Origin: Chelatococcus sp. YT9
GTDB taxonomy: Bacteria; Pseudomonadota; Alphaproteobacteria; Rhizobiales; Beijerinckiaceae
Assembly (NCBI RefSeq): GCF_018398315.1
Contig: NZ_JAHBRW010000001.1
Coordinates: 3,914,501 to 3,978,500 of the forward strand
Direction of reading: 5' to 3'
Length of the DNA stretch: 64,000 nucleotides
The position numbers were made by a program, and so were the translations under genes. Shown one piece after another: positions 40,937-50,065 of this stretch. The first letter of the stretch is position 1, and the number at the start of each line of letters is the position of its first letter. The notes under the pieces are model-generated. The model made no database searches. It worked only from the letters and a program-made list of their open reading frames with translations, and had not been told where the DNA came from.

Positions 40937-42238
40937 TCAAGTCGGCAGGAGAGGTTTGACGCGCGCTGCGGCATCCGCCATGGCCGCCTCCGGAGTCATG
41001 GCCCCGATCACGGCCGCCTGGCTCGCCTGGACGAAAATATCATGGGCGCGAGCCTGTTCATCGAAGGCCGGCAGATGAATGCGCGCGTTCTTAAGCGCCG
41101 CGGCCTCCTCGGCGGCGTAGGGCAGGGCCTCCTTGAGCTTAGCGTCGTCATAGGTCGAGAGGCGCGTCGGGCCGTTGCCGTTGAGCGCCATCGCGAGCGT
41201 GCCTGCCTTGGACGACAGCGCGCTGATGAGCCCCCATGACGCGTCCTTCTGCTTGGCCACTTTCGGGATGACGAGCGCCCAGAACTCCACCGTCGGGGCA
41301 TAGGTGAGCTTGCCCTGGAGGTCGGCGGAGACCGGGACCGTCAGCGCCTTGAACTTGCCCGGATATTGCGACTTCGATGGGTCGTTGTAGCTGACGAGCC
41401 GGGCAAAGGGATTGATGGTGATGGCGGCCCGGCCCTGCTGCATCCAGGTGGTCACCTCCTCATTGTTGAGATTGGTGAAGTTGCGCGGCATGACACCGGA
41501 CTTGTAAAGATCGGCCAGGATGCCGAGCGTCTTCACCATCCCGGGTTCCGTACAGACGATCTTGCCGTCGGCGGTCATGTAATCGCCGCCGAGCGCACGG
41601 GACAGCGACAGGAAGTTCGAGGCGAACACGCTGGTGAAAGCGAGCCCGTAGACCGGTGTCCCGTCGGCGCGCTTGTAGGTGAGCTTGCGCGCGGCCTCTA
41701 TCAGTTCCTCGAAGGTCTTCGGCAGGGCGACGCCACGTTCCTCGAACAACGCTTGGTTATAGATGAGGGCGTTGGTGGCGTGGCGAACTGGCACGCCGAA
41801 GAGCGCGCCGTCGAGCTTCAGCGGCTCGACAAGGCCCGGCGCGAAGTCGTCGAAGGCCTCGATCGGCGCGCTCGACTGGCGCGCGTCAAGCGGCTCGAAC
41901 AGCTTGAGATTACGTGGAACGGCGCGGCCGTTGAGGAGATAGCCGACGTCGATGGAGGTTTCCGACAGGGAGACCTCTCGCAACAGGCGCTCCATGATGG
42001 CGTTGACATCGCCGAGCGTCACCCAGTCGATGTCGGTGCCCGTCGCGGCGCGCCAGGCGGCGGTCGCGTCGCCGCCGGGGCCCGACGTCGCGGCCGAGTG
42101 GTGCACGCGGTGCGACAGGACGGTCAGCTTCTTGGCCTGGGCATGCCCGTGGCCGGGCAGGGCGAGCGCGGCTGTGCCCGCCGCGCCTGCGAGTGCCAGC
42201 ACTCGCCGGCGTGTGGGATTACGTAGATTGGCTGACAT
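40937..42238 (-). CDS. ABC transporter substrate-binding protein (paralogue A)
   Basis: A 433-residue periplasmic binding protein, family 1 (sugar type). The N-terminus carries a Tat-type signal (RRRVLALAGAAGTAALALPG, cut near HGHAQA). Typical core segments include GVPVRHATNALIYNQALFEE and FWALVIPKVAKQKDASWGLI. It is clearly related to the second binding protein in the cluster (both begin the mature part with SHRVHHSA or GHRVHRTA). GGAGGGAGG precedes ATG 42238. Confidence 0.88.
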   Translation of the reverse strand: MSANLRNPTRRRVLALAGAAGTAALALPGHGHAQAKKLTVLSHRVHHSAATSGPGGDATAAWRAATGTDIDWVTLGDVNAIMERLLREVSLSETSIDVGYLLNGRAVPRNLKLFEPLDARQSSAPIEAFDDFAPGLVEPLKLDGALFGVPVRHATNALIYNQALFEERGVALPKTFEELIEAARKLTYKRADGTPVYGLAFTSVFASNFLSLSRALGGDYMTADGKIVCTEPGMVKTLGILADLYKSGVMPRNFTNLNNEEVTTWMQQGRAAITINPFARLVSYNDPSKSQYPGKFKALTVPVSADLQGKLTYAPTVEFWALVIPKVAKQKDASWGLISALSSKAGTLAMALNGNGPTRLSTYDDAKLKEALPYAAEEAAALKNARIHLPAFDEQARAHDIFVQASQAAVIGAMTPEAAMADAAARVKPLLPT

Positions 42239-42324
42239 CCTATTCCTCCCTCCAATAGGTCCTGGAGCCCATGCTCCGTCGTGGGGCTGTCACGGGGCTC
42301 TCGCGGCCCCATCAGCCTGTGTTT

Positions 42325-43257
42325 TCAGGTCGCTGGCTTGTCGGCCTCCGACAGCCTGATCTTGACCCCGGCACCATCACCGACGACGCGCAGGATGCTC
42401 GTGAAATCCTCGCGCGGATAGACCTCCGCCGTCTGGGTCAGCAGCTCAAACACCGCCTTGCCGAGCGTGAGCGGCACGCCCATGTCCTCGGCGAAGGCAA
42501 GAGCCAGCCGCTGGTCCTTGCGGGCGAGCGGCGTCATGAAGCCGGGGCTGAAGTCGCCAAGGAAGGCCTTGGACGGCATGAGCTTGTGCATCCAGGCATT
42601 GTTCGTGCCGGTCGCGCCGCTGATGGCGACGATCATGTCGAGCGGCAGTCCCGCCTTGAGGCCGATGGCGCAGGCCTCGGCGACGGTCGAGACGATGCCG
42701 GCGGACAGGAAGTTGTTGACGAGCTTCATGGCGACGCCGTTGCCGATCGGCCCGCAATAGGTAATCGTATCGGCCATCGTGCGCAGGAGCGGCATAGCTT
42801 CGTCAACAGTCGCCTTGTCCCCGCCGATCATGAGCGCGAGGGTGCCGGCGCGTGCGTTCTCCACGCCACGCGCCACCGGGCTGTCGATCATCCGGATGCC
42901 CCGCTCAGCGAGCCTTTCCGCGACGCGGCGGCTTGTGCCGGGATCGATGGTGCTCATGTCGACATAGAGCGTGCCGGGCTTGGCCGCGGATTCGATACCA
43001 TCCTGGCCGAGCGTGATCTTCTCCACGTCCGGCGCATCCGGCAGCATGGTGATGATGACATCCGAGGTCCGGGCGAGCTCGGCCACCGAGGCGACGGGCG
43101 TGGCGCCTGCCGCTTTGGCCTCCGCCAGCGCCTTCTCGCTGAGATCGAACACTTTCAACTCATAGCCGGCCTTGGCCACATTCAGCGCCATGGGCAGGCC
43201 CATGGTGCCGATGCCGATGAAACCGATGACGCTCTGGCCGGGAACAATCGCAGACAT
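42325..43257 (-). CDS. NAD(P)-dependent beta-hydroxyacid dehydrogenase (3-hydroxyisobutyrate type)
   Basis: A 310-residue protein. Rossmann motif GFIGIGTMGLPMALN, substrate motif DSPVARGVENARAGTLALMI, catalytic Lys in GNGVAMKLVNNF, and the later NAWMHKLMPSKAF. The family includes 3-hydroxyisobutyrate, tartronate semialdehyde and related dehydrogenases. It starts directly after the stop codon of the second binding protein, in the leftward operon, so it likely works on the imported or converted sugar acid. Confidence 0.88.
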   Translation of the reverse strand: MSAIVPGQSVIGFIGIGTMGLPMALNVAKAGYELKVFDLSEKALAEAKAAGATPVASVAELARTSDVIITMLPDAPDVEKITLGQDGIESAAKPGTLYVDMSTIDPGTSRRVAERLAERGIRMIDSPVARGVENARAGTLALMIGGDKATVDEAMPLLRTMADTITYCGPIGNGVAMKLVNNFLSAGIVSTVAEACAIGLKAGLPLDMIVAISGATGTNNAWMHKLMPSKAFLGDFSPGFMTPLARKDQRLALAFAEDMGVPLTLGKAVFELLTQTAEVYPREDFTSILRVVGDGAGVKIRLSEADKPAT

Positions 43258-44559
43258 TTAAGACCTCACAAGCGGTTCAACGCGTTGTTTCAGTTGGGCG
43301 ACGGCGTCCCCGGGCTTCATCTGGCCGAGGGCGACCGCCTGGACGGTTTGGGCAAGGATGTCGCCAGCCTCGGTCGCCTTGTCGAAGGCGGGCAGCGGCG
43401 GCTTGGCAACGGCGAGGGCGCGGGCCTCCTCGGCGGCGTAGGGAACCGCCTCCTTGACGCGCGGGTCGTCATAGGCAGACGGGCGGATCGGGCCGTTGCC
43501 GTTGAGGGCAGCCCGGATGACCGCCTCCTTGGCTGTCATCGCCTTCACCATCTGCCAGGCCAGCGCCTTGTTGCGGCTGTTGCGTGGGATGACGAAGGAC
43601 CAGAACTCGGTGGTGCCGACGATGTCGCCGCCGCCGTTCACGGTGGCCGAGGCCGGCGGGGAGACGACCTTGATCTTGCCGGCATAGTTCGACTTCTGCG
43701 GATCGTTGAAGGCGAGATAGCGGCCGAAGGCGAAGTGGCACATGGCCAGGCGCCCGGTCTGCATCATGGTGATGACCTCGTCCTGCCGGAGCGCCGCGAA
43801 GTTGCGGGGCAGGATCTGCTTGGCGAAGAGATCGCGGAAGACCTCGAAGGTCTTCATCATGCCCGCCTCGTTGGGCACTACCTTCAGCGCCTCGTCGATG
43901 AAGGGGGCCTGATAGGCGAGCGACAGCGTGACCATATTGACGTAGCTCACGCCTTCCATGGCGAAGCCGTTCACGGGCACGTTGCCGTCGCGCCGGAAGG
44001 TTGTCTTCTCGGCGAAGGCGATCATGTCCTCGATTGTGCGCGGCGGGCCGGACAGCCCGCGCTCGGTGAAGAACGCTTCGTTGTAATGAAGGCCGGTGGT
44101 CGCATGGCGGAAGGGCACAGCGAAGGTTTCGTTGTCGACAGTGACGGCCTTGACCATTCCCGGCGAGACTTCCTGCCAATCCTCGATAGGGTCGCCCGCC
44201 GCGAGCTCGTTGATCGGCGCCATCAGCTTCAGGGCCCTCGGCACCGCGTTGGTGTTGAGCAGAAAGCCGACATCGAAGGATGTTTCGCCGAGGCTCGCCT
44301 CCCGCAGCAGGCGCTCGTGAAGTGGGCCAACGTCGAAGGTCGACCAGTTGAGGGCAACGCCGTTCGCCTTGCCCCATTCACCGAGGATGTCGCCGCCCTT
44401 GCCGCCGGCATCACCGGTGAGAGCGGTGCGATGGACGCGGTGGCCGATGATGTTGAGCGACTTCGACTGCGCGATAGCCGGCGTGAGGCCGGCCGCGAAG
44501 GGTAGGGCGCCGGCGCCGATCGCCAGCAGCGCCCGGCGGGACGGACGGATGAGGGACAT
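43258..44559 (-). CDS. ABC transporter substrate-binding protein (paralogue B)
   Basis: A 433-residue periplasmic binding protein with signal peptide (SRRALLAIGAGALPFAAGLT, cut near AIAQS). Core segments (FAVPFRHATTGLHYNEAFFT, EFWSFVIPRNSRNKALAWQM, NGNGPIRPSAYDDPRVKEAV) match paralogue A. AGGAGGAAACC precedes ATG 44559. Two binding proteins for one permease pair may bind related ligands. Confidence 0.88.
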   Translation of the reverse strand: MSLIRPSRRALLAIGAGALPFAAGLTPAIAQSKSLNIIGHRVHRTALTGDAGGKGGDILGEWGKANGVALNWSTFDVGPLHERLLREASLGETSFDVGFLLNTNAVPRALKLMAPINELAAGDPIEDWQEVSPGMVKAVTVDNETFAVPFRHATTGLHYNEAFFTERGLSGPPRTIEDMIAFAEKTTFRRDGNVPVNGFAMEGVSYVNMVTLSLAYQAPFIDEALKVVPNEAGMMKTFEVFRDLFAKQILPRNFAALRQDEVITMMQTGRLAMCHFAFGRYLAFNDPQKSNYAGKIKVVSPPASATVNGGGDIVGTTEFWSFVIPRNSRNKALAWQMVKAMTAKEAVIRAALNGNGPIRPSAYDDPRVKEAVPYAAEEARALAVAKPPLPAFDKATEAGDILAQTVQAVALGQMKPGDAVAQLKQRVEPLVRS

Positions 44560-44642
44560 GGGTTTCCTCCTAGAACGAATTTCTTGCCTGCCTGCGTTTG
44601 CGCAGGTCCAACGGATCGTCACGTCTCGAGTCCGGCGCGGGC

Positions 44643-45395
44643 TTACTCGCCGGAGAACAACTCCTTCACCGCCGCATCCGCAGCTTCGAAATGCTGGCTC
44701 ATCGCGTTGAAGGCCGCGTTTGCATCGCCCGCCTTGATAGCTTCGAAGATGCGCACATGGCGCTCATAGGTCTCGCGCCATTCCGCCGGTCCCCGGTTTC
44801 CGCGTGAGTTGAAGATTTCCATGATCTCCGAGATGATGGGCCGGAGCGCGCGGATCTGGAACTTCAGCAGCCGGTTGCCCGACATGGTGCCAACCGCCTC
44901 GTGAAAGTCGAGATCGGCCTCGATCCAGGAAGGCACGTCACCAAGGCTCTCCTCCATGCGCGCCAGAATCGCGCCGAGATTGGCGAGTTCGGCCTCACTG
45001 CGCGCCTTCGCGGCGAGCCTCGTCGTCGGCGGCTCGAGAATTCGCCGAAGCTCGATGGCCTCATTGATACCCGTTGCGCTGCCGCGCACAGCGAAGCGAA
45101 AGAAGCGCCCAAGCGGCTCGGCGTCGAGATCGCGAATTCGCGTGACCTTGCCTTGCTGGATATGCACGACGCCCATGGCGGCGAGTTCACGGATAGCCTC
45201 GCGCGCCACTTGCTTGCTGACACCGAACGACGCGGCGATCCGCCCTTCCGAAGGCAATGCGTCGCCTGGCTTCAACCGCCCGTCCAGAATGGCCTGTGTC
45301 AGCTTCTCGATGACCGCTTCGCCAAGTCGCACGGGCGCAACGTCTTCAGCCCCGAGCAAAAGGTCGAGCGGATCGATGTCGACCGTCCCGTTCAA
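44643..45395 (-). CDS. GntR-family (FCD/FadR-type) regulator
   Basis: A 250-residue protein. The N-terminal winged helix reads LKPGDALPSEGRIAASFGVS followed by KQVAREAIRELAAMGVV. The C-terminal FCD domain has EAIELRRILEPPTTRLAA and DLDFHEAVGTMSGNRLL. It should sense a sugar acid and repress the divergent clusters. TTG 45395 with AGGGACC upstream is the best start; no ATG is in frame nearby. Confidence 0.88.
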   Translation of the reverse strand: MNGTVDIDPLDLLLGAEDVAPVRLGEAVIEKLTQAILDGRLKPGDALPSEGRIAASFGVSKQVAREAIRELAAMGVVHIQQGKVTRIRDLDAEPLGRFFRFAVRGSATGINEAIELRRILEPPTTRLAAKARSEAELANLGAILARMEESLGDVPSWIEADLDFHEAVGTMSGNRLLKFQIRALRPIISEIMEIFNSRGNRGPAEWRETYERHVRIFEAIKAGDANAAFNAMSQHFEAADAAVKELFSGE

Positions 45396-45520
45396 TCCAG
45401 GTCCCTTTTTAAATGTCGATGTCTTGGCGGCAGGGCTGTTCGCCGCCCGTTGGCCGTTCGGGGCCGTGCCTGCCGACGGCGCGGCGCCACAAGGAGACTA
45501 TGACAAAGTTGATGCGGCAT

Positions 45521-45549
45521 TGCAACTATCCAACTTAGCAGATAAGTTG
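45521..45549 (+). promoter_or_regulatory. Promoter and palindromic operator of the catabolic operon
   Basis: TTGCAA (45521-45526) and TAAGTT (45543-45548) are spaced by 16 bp. CAACTTA (45531-45537) and TAAGTTG (45543-45549) form a perfect 7-bp inverted repeat around GCAGA. The site lies between the GntR gene and the enolase gene and fits binding by the GntR product. Confidence 0.6.
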
Positions 45550-45578
45550 CTAGGCAAATATCGCACAGGGAGGAAGGC

Positions 45579-46763
45579 GTGACTGATCAAGAACGCTTGT
45601 CATCTGCCAGCCAGGCATTGGCCGAGGCGGAGATGCACAACGCGGGCGCCGTGATTCGGCGAGTGACGGCTCATCCGCTGCGGGCGATCCTGCCCAAGGC
45701 CCAGCGGACGTCCCAGGGCGACTATCCCTCCGTGGAAATTCTGGTTGTCGAGGTAGAGACCGCCGACGGCCTGATCGGCATCGGCGAGGGGCTAGCCCGT
45801 CGTGGTGCCAAGGGCTATGCGGCGCTCGTTGACGAGGCGCTCACACCGCGCCTCCTGGGGGAGGATTCGAGCCCTCGTCGCGCGTTGTGGCAACGGCTGC
45901 GCAATGCCCTCACCGGGCGGCCGGGAGGGCAGGTGGTCGAAGCGCTATCGGCCGTCGACATCGCCCTCTGGGATCTCGCGGGCAAACGCGCGGGCGAGCC
46001 GATCCACCGCCTGCTCGGCGGTATGGGGCGCGGCCGTGTGCCGGCCTATGCCTCGTCGATCAACTGGCTCGATGACGCGACTGTGGAGGCGGAGATCGCA
46101 TCGGCGCTCGCATCGGGCTTCCGCGAGATCAAGGTCAAGCTCGGCCGGCCGGTCCCGGCGGCCATCGCCCGCGCCCGGCTTGCGCGTCGCCTGGCGGGTG
46201 ACGACATCGCCCTCTATGTCGATGCCAACTGGGCCTATGACGTGGACGACGCCATGCGTGTCGGCCGGGCACTCGCCGACCTCGGCTATGATCTTTTCGA
46301 GGAGCCGATCGCGCCGCACGACCGCGCGGGCTATCGGCGCCTCGCCCAGCACCTGCCGATCAGGCTGGCGGCGGGGGAGAGCGACTATGTTGGCAGCGAG
46401 GCGCTGCAGCTGCTGGAGGATCGCTCGCTAGGCCTCATCCAGCCGGACGTGACACGCTCTGGCGGCATTACCGAGACTTGGCGGATAACGGAGCTGGCGG
46501 CAGCCTACCACACGGCCTATGCACCTCATGTGGGCTGGTCCGGCGCGATCTGCGTGGCGGCGAGCCTGCATCTGGCGGCGGCGGCCGAGACGACGCGCAC
46601 CTTCGAGTGCATGGTTTATGACAATCCCCTGCGGGACGAGCTATGCGCGCCTGTGATCGGCAGCCACACGCAAATCATCGACGGCGGCGTCGCGATCCCA
46701 CAAGGCCCGGGTCTGGGGGTGACGCTCGATTACGACGTTCTCGCCCGTCACCGCATCGCTTGA
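45579..46763 (+). CDS. Mandelate racemase/muconate lactonizing (enolase superfamily) enzyme
   Basis: A 394-residue protein. KxK motif in REIKVKLGR, metal ligands in YVDANWAYD, LFEEPI and LAAGES, and the Asp-His pair in IQPDVTRSGGIT and YAPHVGWSG. This places it in the mandelate racemase subgroup, many of whose members dehydrate sugar acids. GTG 45579 follows GGGAGGAAGG. It is the first gene of the rightward operon and the probable entry enzyme of the pathway. Confidence 0.9.
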   Translation: MTDQERLSSASQALAEAEMHNAGAVIRRVTAHPLRAILPKAQRTSQGDYPSVEILVVEVETADGLIGIGEGLARRGAKGYAALVDEALTPRLLGEDSSPRRALWQRLRNALTGRPGGQVVEALSAVDIALWDLAGKRAGEPIHRLLGGMGRGRVPAYASSINWLDDATVEAEIASALASGFREIKVKLGRPVPAAIARARLARRLAGDDIALYVDANWAYDVDDAMRVGRALADLGYDLFEEPIAPHDRAGYRRLAQHLPIRLAAGESDYVGSEALQLLEDRSLGLIQPDVTRSGGITETWRITELAAAYHTAYAPHVGWSGAICVAASLHLAAAAETTRTFECMVYDNPLRDELCAPVIGSHTQIIDGGVAIPQGPGLGVTLDYDVLARHRIA

Positions 46764-46770
46764 GGGCCTG

Positions 46771-47652
46771 ATGGAACAACGATCACCGCTCCTGCCCGCC
46801 CTCGGGTTCATTGCTCCTGTCCAGCTCTTCGTCGGCGTCATCATCTTCATCCCGGCGCTTTACGTGTTCTGGCTCAGCCTGACGGAATCGTCCTTCGGGC
46901 AGGCGCCTGTCTTCGTCGGGCTCGCCAACTATGCCCGCGTGCTGGCCGACCCCTATTTCTGGAAGGCGCTCGTCAATACGGTCATTGTCGTCCTGATCGT
47001 CGTGCATGTGGAGCTTCTGCTTGGTCTCGGCATGGCGCTCCTGTTCGCGAGCGGCGTGCCTTTTCGACCGCTTCTTCTGGCCGCCGTGCTCGCACCCTAT
47101 GCGGTCAGCGAGGTTTCGGCCGTCGTGATGTGGCGCTTCCTGTTCGATCCGGAAGTCGGCTTCGCGACGCAAGCGCTGACGGCTCTTGGTCTGCCGCCGC
47201 TGGAATGGGCGGTGGTGCCATGGCAGGGGCTGTTGCTCGTCTCGCTGCTCAGCATCTGGCTGCATCTGCCCTTCACTTTCGTGATCCTCTACGCGGCGCG
47301 GCTTGCCATTCCCGGTGAACTCTACGAGGCCGCGCAGATGGACGGAGCCAGCGGCTTCGCGCGGTTCCGCCGGGTCACCCTGCCACTTCTCGTGCCGGCG
47401 ATGCTGATCGCCATGCTCTTCCGCTATATTTTCGCCTTCCGCCTGTTCTCCGAGGTGTGGCTGCTCACCGGCGGTGGCCCGGCGCGCCAGACGGAGGTGC
47501 TCGCGGTCTATCTCTATCTCGAGGCCTTCCGCTACAACGCCTTCGGCGACGCCGCCGCGACCGGCTGGCTCCTCGTGGTGGCATCGCTCGTCCTGGCGCT
47601 CTGGTATCTCCGGCGCCTCTACAAGGAGATGTTTGCGACCTATGCGCCGTAA
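46771..47652 (+). CDS. ABC transporter permease (MalF-like)
   Basis: A 293-residue inner-membrane protein with six predicted spans. The EAA loop is ELYEAAQMDGASGFARFRRV, the ATPase docking site. It belongs to the carbohydrate permease type. It starts 7 bp after the enolase stop codon and overlaps the next permease gene. Confidence 0.9.
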   Translation: MEQRSPLLPALGFIAPVQLFVGVIIFIPALYVFWLSLTESSFGQAPVFVGLANYARVLADPYFWKALVNTVIVVLIVVHVELLLGLGMALLFASGVPFRPLLLAAVLAPYAVSEVSAVVMWRFLFDPEVGFATQALTALGLPPLEWAVVPWQGLLLVSLLSIWLHLPFTFVILYAARLAIPGELYEAAQMDGASGFARFRRVTLPLLVPAMLIAMLFRYIFAFRLFSEVWLLTGGGPARQTEVLAVYLYLEAFRYNAFGDAAATGWLLVVASLVLALWYLRRLYKEMFATYAP

Positions 47653-48472
47653 CCCGCTCCTCATGGCCCTCAAGGGCATCGCCATCCTGGTCGTGCTGGC
47701 CTGGTCGCTCATTCCTATCGCGATGATCATGGTGTCATCGTTCAAGACGGACCGCGACATCTTCGCCGTGCCGCCGCGTCTCGCGTTCCAGCCGACATGG
47801 ACAAATTATGTCGCGTTATGGGAACGTTGGGGGGATTTCTTCCATGGCCTTCTCAACAGCCTCATCGTCACCGCCGGCGCGACCATCGTCGCGGTGCTGG
47901 CGAGCGCAGTGGCCGGCTACGCCTATTCCCGCTTCCGTCACAAGGTGCTGGCGGGATCGGCCTTTTTCCTTATTTTCATCCGTCTCATTCCACCCATCGT
48001 CATCACCTTGCCGCTGTTTCCGGCGGTGAACTGGCTGGGGCTGAACGACACTCATTTCATCCTGATCATCCTCTACGCCACCTTCTTCGTGTCCCTCGGC
48101 ACGCTGGTCATGCGCACCTTCATCGACCAGATCCCCAAGGAGGTGGACGAGGCGGCCCATCTCGATGGCGCAAGCCGGCTGCAGGTGCTCTACAAGCTCA
48201 TCCTGCCGTTGTCCGCCCAGGGCATGGTGGCGGTCGCAGTCTTCGTGATCGTCTATGCCTGGAACGAATTCCTGTTCGCCTTCATCTTCACCACGACGCG
48301 TGCAAAGACCGCGCCGCTCGTGCTGTCGGAAATGATAGGCGCCGTGGAAGGGGTGGAGTGGGGCGTCCTCTTCGCCGCCTCGACTGTCCAGCTTCTGCCG
48401 GTGCTCATCTTCGTGGTGCTCGCCCAGAAGCATCTCGTTGCCGGCCTGACGGCGGGGTCGACGAAAGGCTAG
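47642..48472 (+). CDS. ABC transporter permease (MalG-like)
   Basis: A 276-residue inner-membrane protein with six spans. The EAA loop is KEVDEAAHLDGASRLQVLYK. It is the partner of the upstream permease. No ATPase gene occurs in the cluster, so the pair must use an ATPase encoded elsewhere. Confidence 0.9.
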   Translation: MRRNPLLMALKGIAILVVLAWSLIPIAMIMVSSFKTDRDIFAVPPRLAFQPTWTNYVALWERWGDFFHGLLNSLIVTAGATIVAVLASAVAGYAYSRFRHKVLAGSAFFLIFIRLIPPIVITLPLFPAVNWLGLNDTHFILIILYATFFVSLGTLVMRTFIDQIPKEVDEAAHLDGASRLQVLYKLILPLSAQGMVAVAVFVIVYAWNEFLFAFIFTTTRAKTAPLVLSEMIGAVEGVEWGVLFAASTVQLLPVLIFVVLAQKHLVAGLTAGSTKG

Positions 48473-48473
48473 G

Positions 48474-48518
48474 GCATCGGCCCGAAAAGTGGAACGCGTT
48501 TTCGGGCAAAGCCGATGC
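48474..48518. repeat. Rhizobial-type palindromic intergenic repeat
   Basis: GCATCGGC (48474-48481) and GCCGATGC (48511-48518) enclose CCGAAAA (48482-48488) and TTTTCGG (48499-48505). This nested palindrome is of a type scattered in rhizobial genomes. It lies between the permease and the next gene of the operon and could form a strong mRNA hairpin. Confidence 0.7.
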
Positions 48519-48593
48519 ACAGGCAAAGAGCTACAGCATCGGCAAGGCTCACGAGGAACCCCCAGAGGAAACAATGTCCGAAGGATCACACCA

Positions 48594-49487
48594 ATGACCG
48601 ATATCGCCGGGAACGACCTCAGGAGGGCCATGCAAACGGCCAATCCGGCGCTGAGCCGTTTCGATCCCTTGCCCCGGATCATTACTTTCGACGATTTCGA
48701 CCGGGGCTTTTGCGGCTGGACGCAGCTTGTCGGCAATTATGAGGAGGACCTCGACAGCATGCTGCCCGGCTACGCGCAGCACCTGTCGCCGATGCTGTCG
48801 ACCCTGCCGCATTGGGACGCCGGCTCCCACGGCAGCTTCGACGGCAGCTATGCGCTGAAGATCGCTACGCGGCCCCGCCGCGGCGCGCAGAACGTCGCGA
48901 TCAAGCGCCTGACCTTCCGCCATGCGGGACCCATTCGCATAGAGGCCTATGTCACCTTCAAGCCGGAAGCGAGCGAGCTCAAGCTGTCCGAGGCGGATGT
49001 GCGCTCTTTCGGCTTCCTCTACGATCTCCAGGTCGGCGACAGGGCGGGCGAGGGCGGCGAGCGGGTGATGCCGCATCTGCGCTTCCTCAACGCGCTCGAC
49101 GGCGAGCATGTCCAGCGCTGGCAGTTCAAGCCGCAGACCACCGCCTTCAAGCCGATCGGCCATGAGGACAAGACGGTCAGCCATTATCATCTGGCGCCGG
49201 AGGGGTGGGTCGACCTCCCGGGGGGAGAGCAGCGCCTCTGCTACAACGAGATCCCGACCAAGGTGAACTGGACGTATCTGTGCCTCGATTTCGACCTGGC
49301 GACCATGCAGTGCACCGGTTTCCGCTGCAATGACCGGGTGTTCGACGTATCCGGCTACGAGCCCATCCGCATCCCGGCCATGAAGAACCTCTGGTGCATG
49401 CTGAATCTCGCCTTCTTCGCCGAAACCGACACTGACAAGCGGGCTTTCCTGTATGTCGACAGTGTCTGCCTCTCGGGAGACTTCTGA
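48594..49487 (+). CDS. Conserved hypothetical protein (probable DUF6772 type)
   Basis: A 297-residue protein rich in beta strands and aromatic residues (RIITFDDFDRGFCGWTQLVG, KNLWCMLNLAFF, FLYVDSVCLSGDF). It resembles proteins labelled DUF6772 beside sugar ABC transporters in rhizobia; that name is from memory. The concanavalin-like shape suggests a carbohydrate-binding or lyase role, which is inference. AAGGATC precedes ATG 48594. It has no signal peptide. Confidence 0.6.
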   Translation: MTDIAGNDLRRAMQTANPALSRFDPLPRIITFDDFDRGFCGWTQLVGNYEEDLDSMLPGYAQHLSPMLSTLPHWDAGSHGSFDGSYALKIATRPRRGAQNVAIKRLTFRHAGPIRIEAYVTFKPEASELKLSEADVRSFGFLYDLQVGDRAGEGGERVMPHLRFLNALDGEHVQRWQFKPQTTAFKPIGHEDKTVSHYHLAPEGWVDLPGGEQRLCYNEIPTKVNWTYLCLDFDLATMQCTGFRCNDRVFDVSGYEPIRIPAMKNLWCMLNLAFFAETDTDKRAFLYVDSVCLSGDF

Positions 49488-49822
49488 TGCTGCGTGAGAG
49501 CTTTGCTGCCATCGTGGCACGCAACGAAACCTGGACGGGCAAGAGCGCGACGGAGCCCTATGAGGCCGGCTGGGCCAACGAGGCGGTCGTTTTCGTGCGC
49601 GCGTTGAAACCTGTTACCGGCAAACCGGGCCGGGCAAGGATCGAGATCTCGCCGGATGGCATGCGCTGGGCACCGGAGGGGACGGAATTCGAGCTGCCGA
49701 CCGAGAAGGATGGCATCGGCTTCGCCCGTGTCGAGCGCTTCGGCACCTGGATCCGTGTTACCGCGGATGTGCCCGACGGCGCAGCGATTACGGTTCTGGT
49801 GACACTGCATCTGAAGGCGTGA
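49487..49822 (+). CDS. Small conserved hypothetical protein
   Basis: A 111-residue protein (AGWANEAVVFVRALKPVTGK, then ARIEISPDGMRWAPEGTEFE), predicted to be a single beta sandwich. The ATG overlaps the stop of the upstream gene (TGATG), so the two are co-translated and probably act together. I do not recognise the family. Confidence 0.6.
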   Translation: MLRESFAAIVARNETWTGKSATEPYEAGWANEAVVFVRALKPVTGKPGRARIEISPDGMRWAPEGTEFELPTEKDGIGFARVERFGTWIRVTADVPDGAAITVLVTLHLKA

Positions 49823-49883
49823 CGGCGGCAAGCTTGGCTCCAATGCTAGCCGAAGTGTCATTCCTGGCGGCTAGTGAAACCGG

Positions 49884-49936
49884 CCGGGAAGGGAATCCAA
49901 AGGGCCAAGCTCGCGCTTCGTGGATCCCCTTCCCGG
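49884..49936. repeat. Palindromic intergenic repeat before modA
   Basis: CCGGGAAGGGAATCCA (49884-49899) pairs with TGGATCCCCTTCCCGG (49921-49936) with one mismatch. A second perfect hairpin (CGGGCTGC / GCAGCCCG) follows at about 49934-49952. They may end transcription of the upstream operon. Confidence 0.6.
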
Positions 49937-50018
49937 GCTGCTGCGCAGCCCGCCGGGGGATCACGCCGACCTTCCTGACCGCTTTTTCGCTCTCCCCAAC
50001 CGCGGCGCGATCGGCTAA

Positions 50019-50042
50019 CGATATATCCATTGAGATATTTCG
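50019..50042. promoter_or_regulatory. ModE-like operator upstream of modA
   Basis: CGATATATC (50019-50027) and GATATTTCG (50034-50042) form an imperfect inverted repeat (8 of 9) with a 6-bp spacer. AT-rich half-sites with CG ends match the general form of ModE sites upstream of modABC. The modA start is 24 bp downstream. Confidence 0.6.
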
Positions 50043-50065
50043 GCGGTGGGGCAGGGCAGGCAACA

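Noticed and set aside
42271-44505. Plus-strand open frame of 744 codons
   Set aside because: It is the antisense shadow of two binding-protein genes and a dehydrogenase with clear motifs on the minus strand; high GC keeps the opposite frame open.
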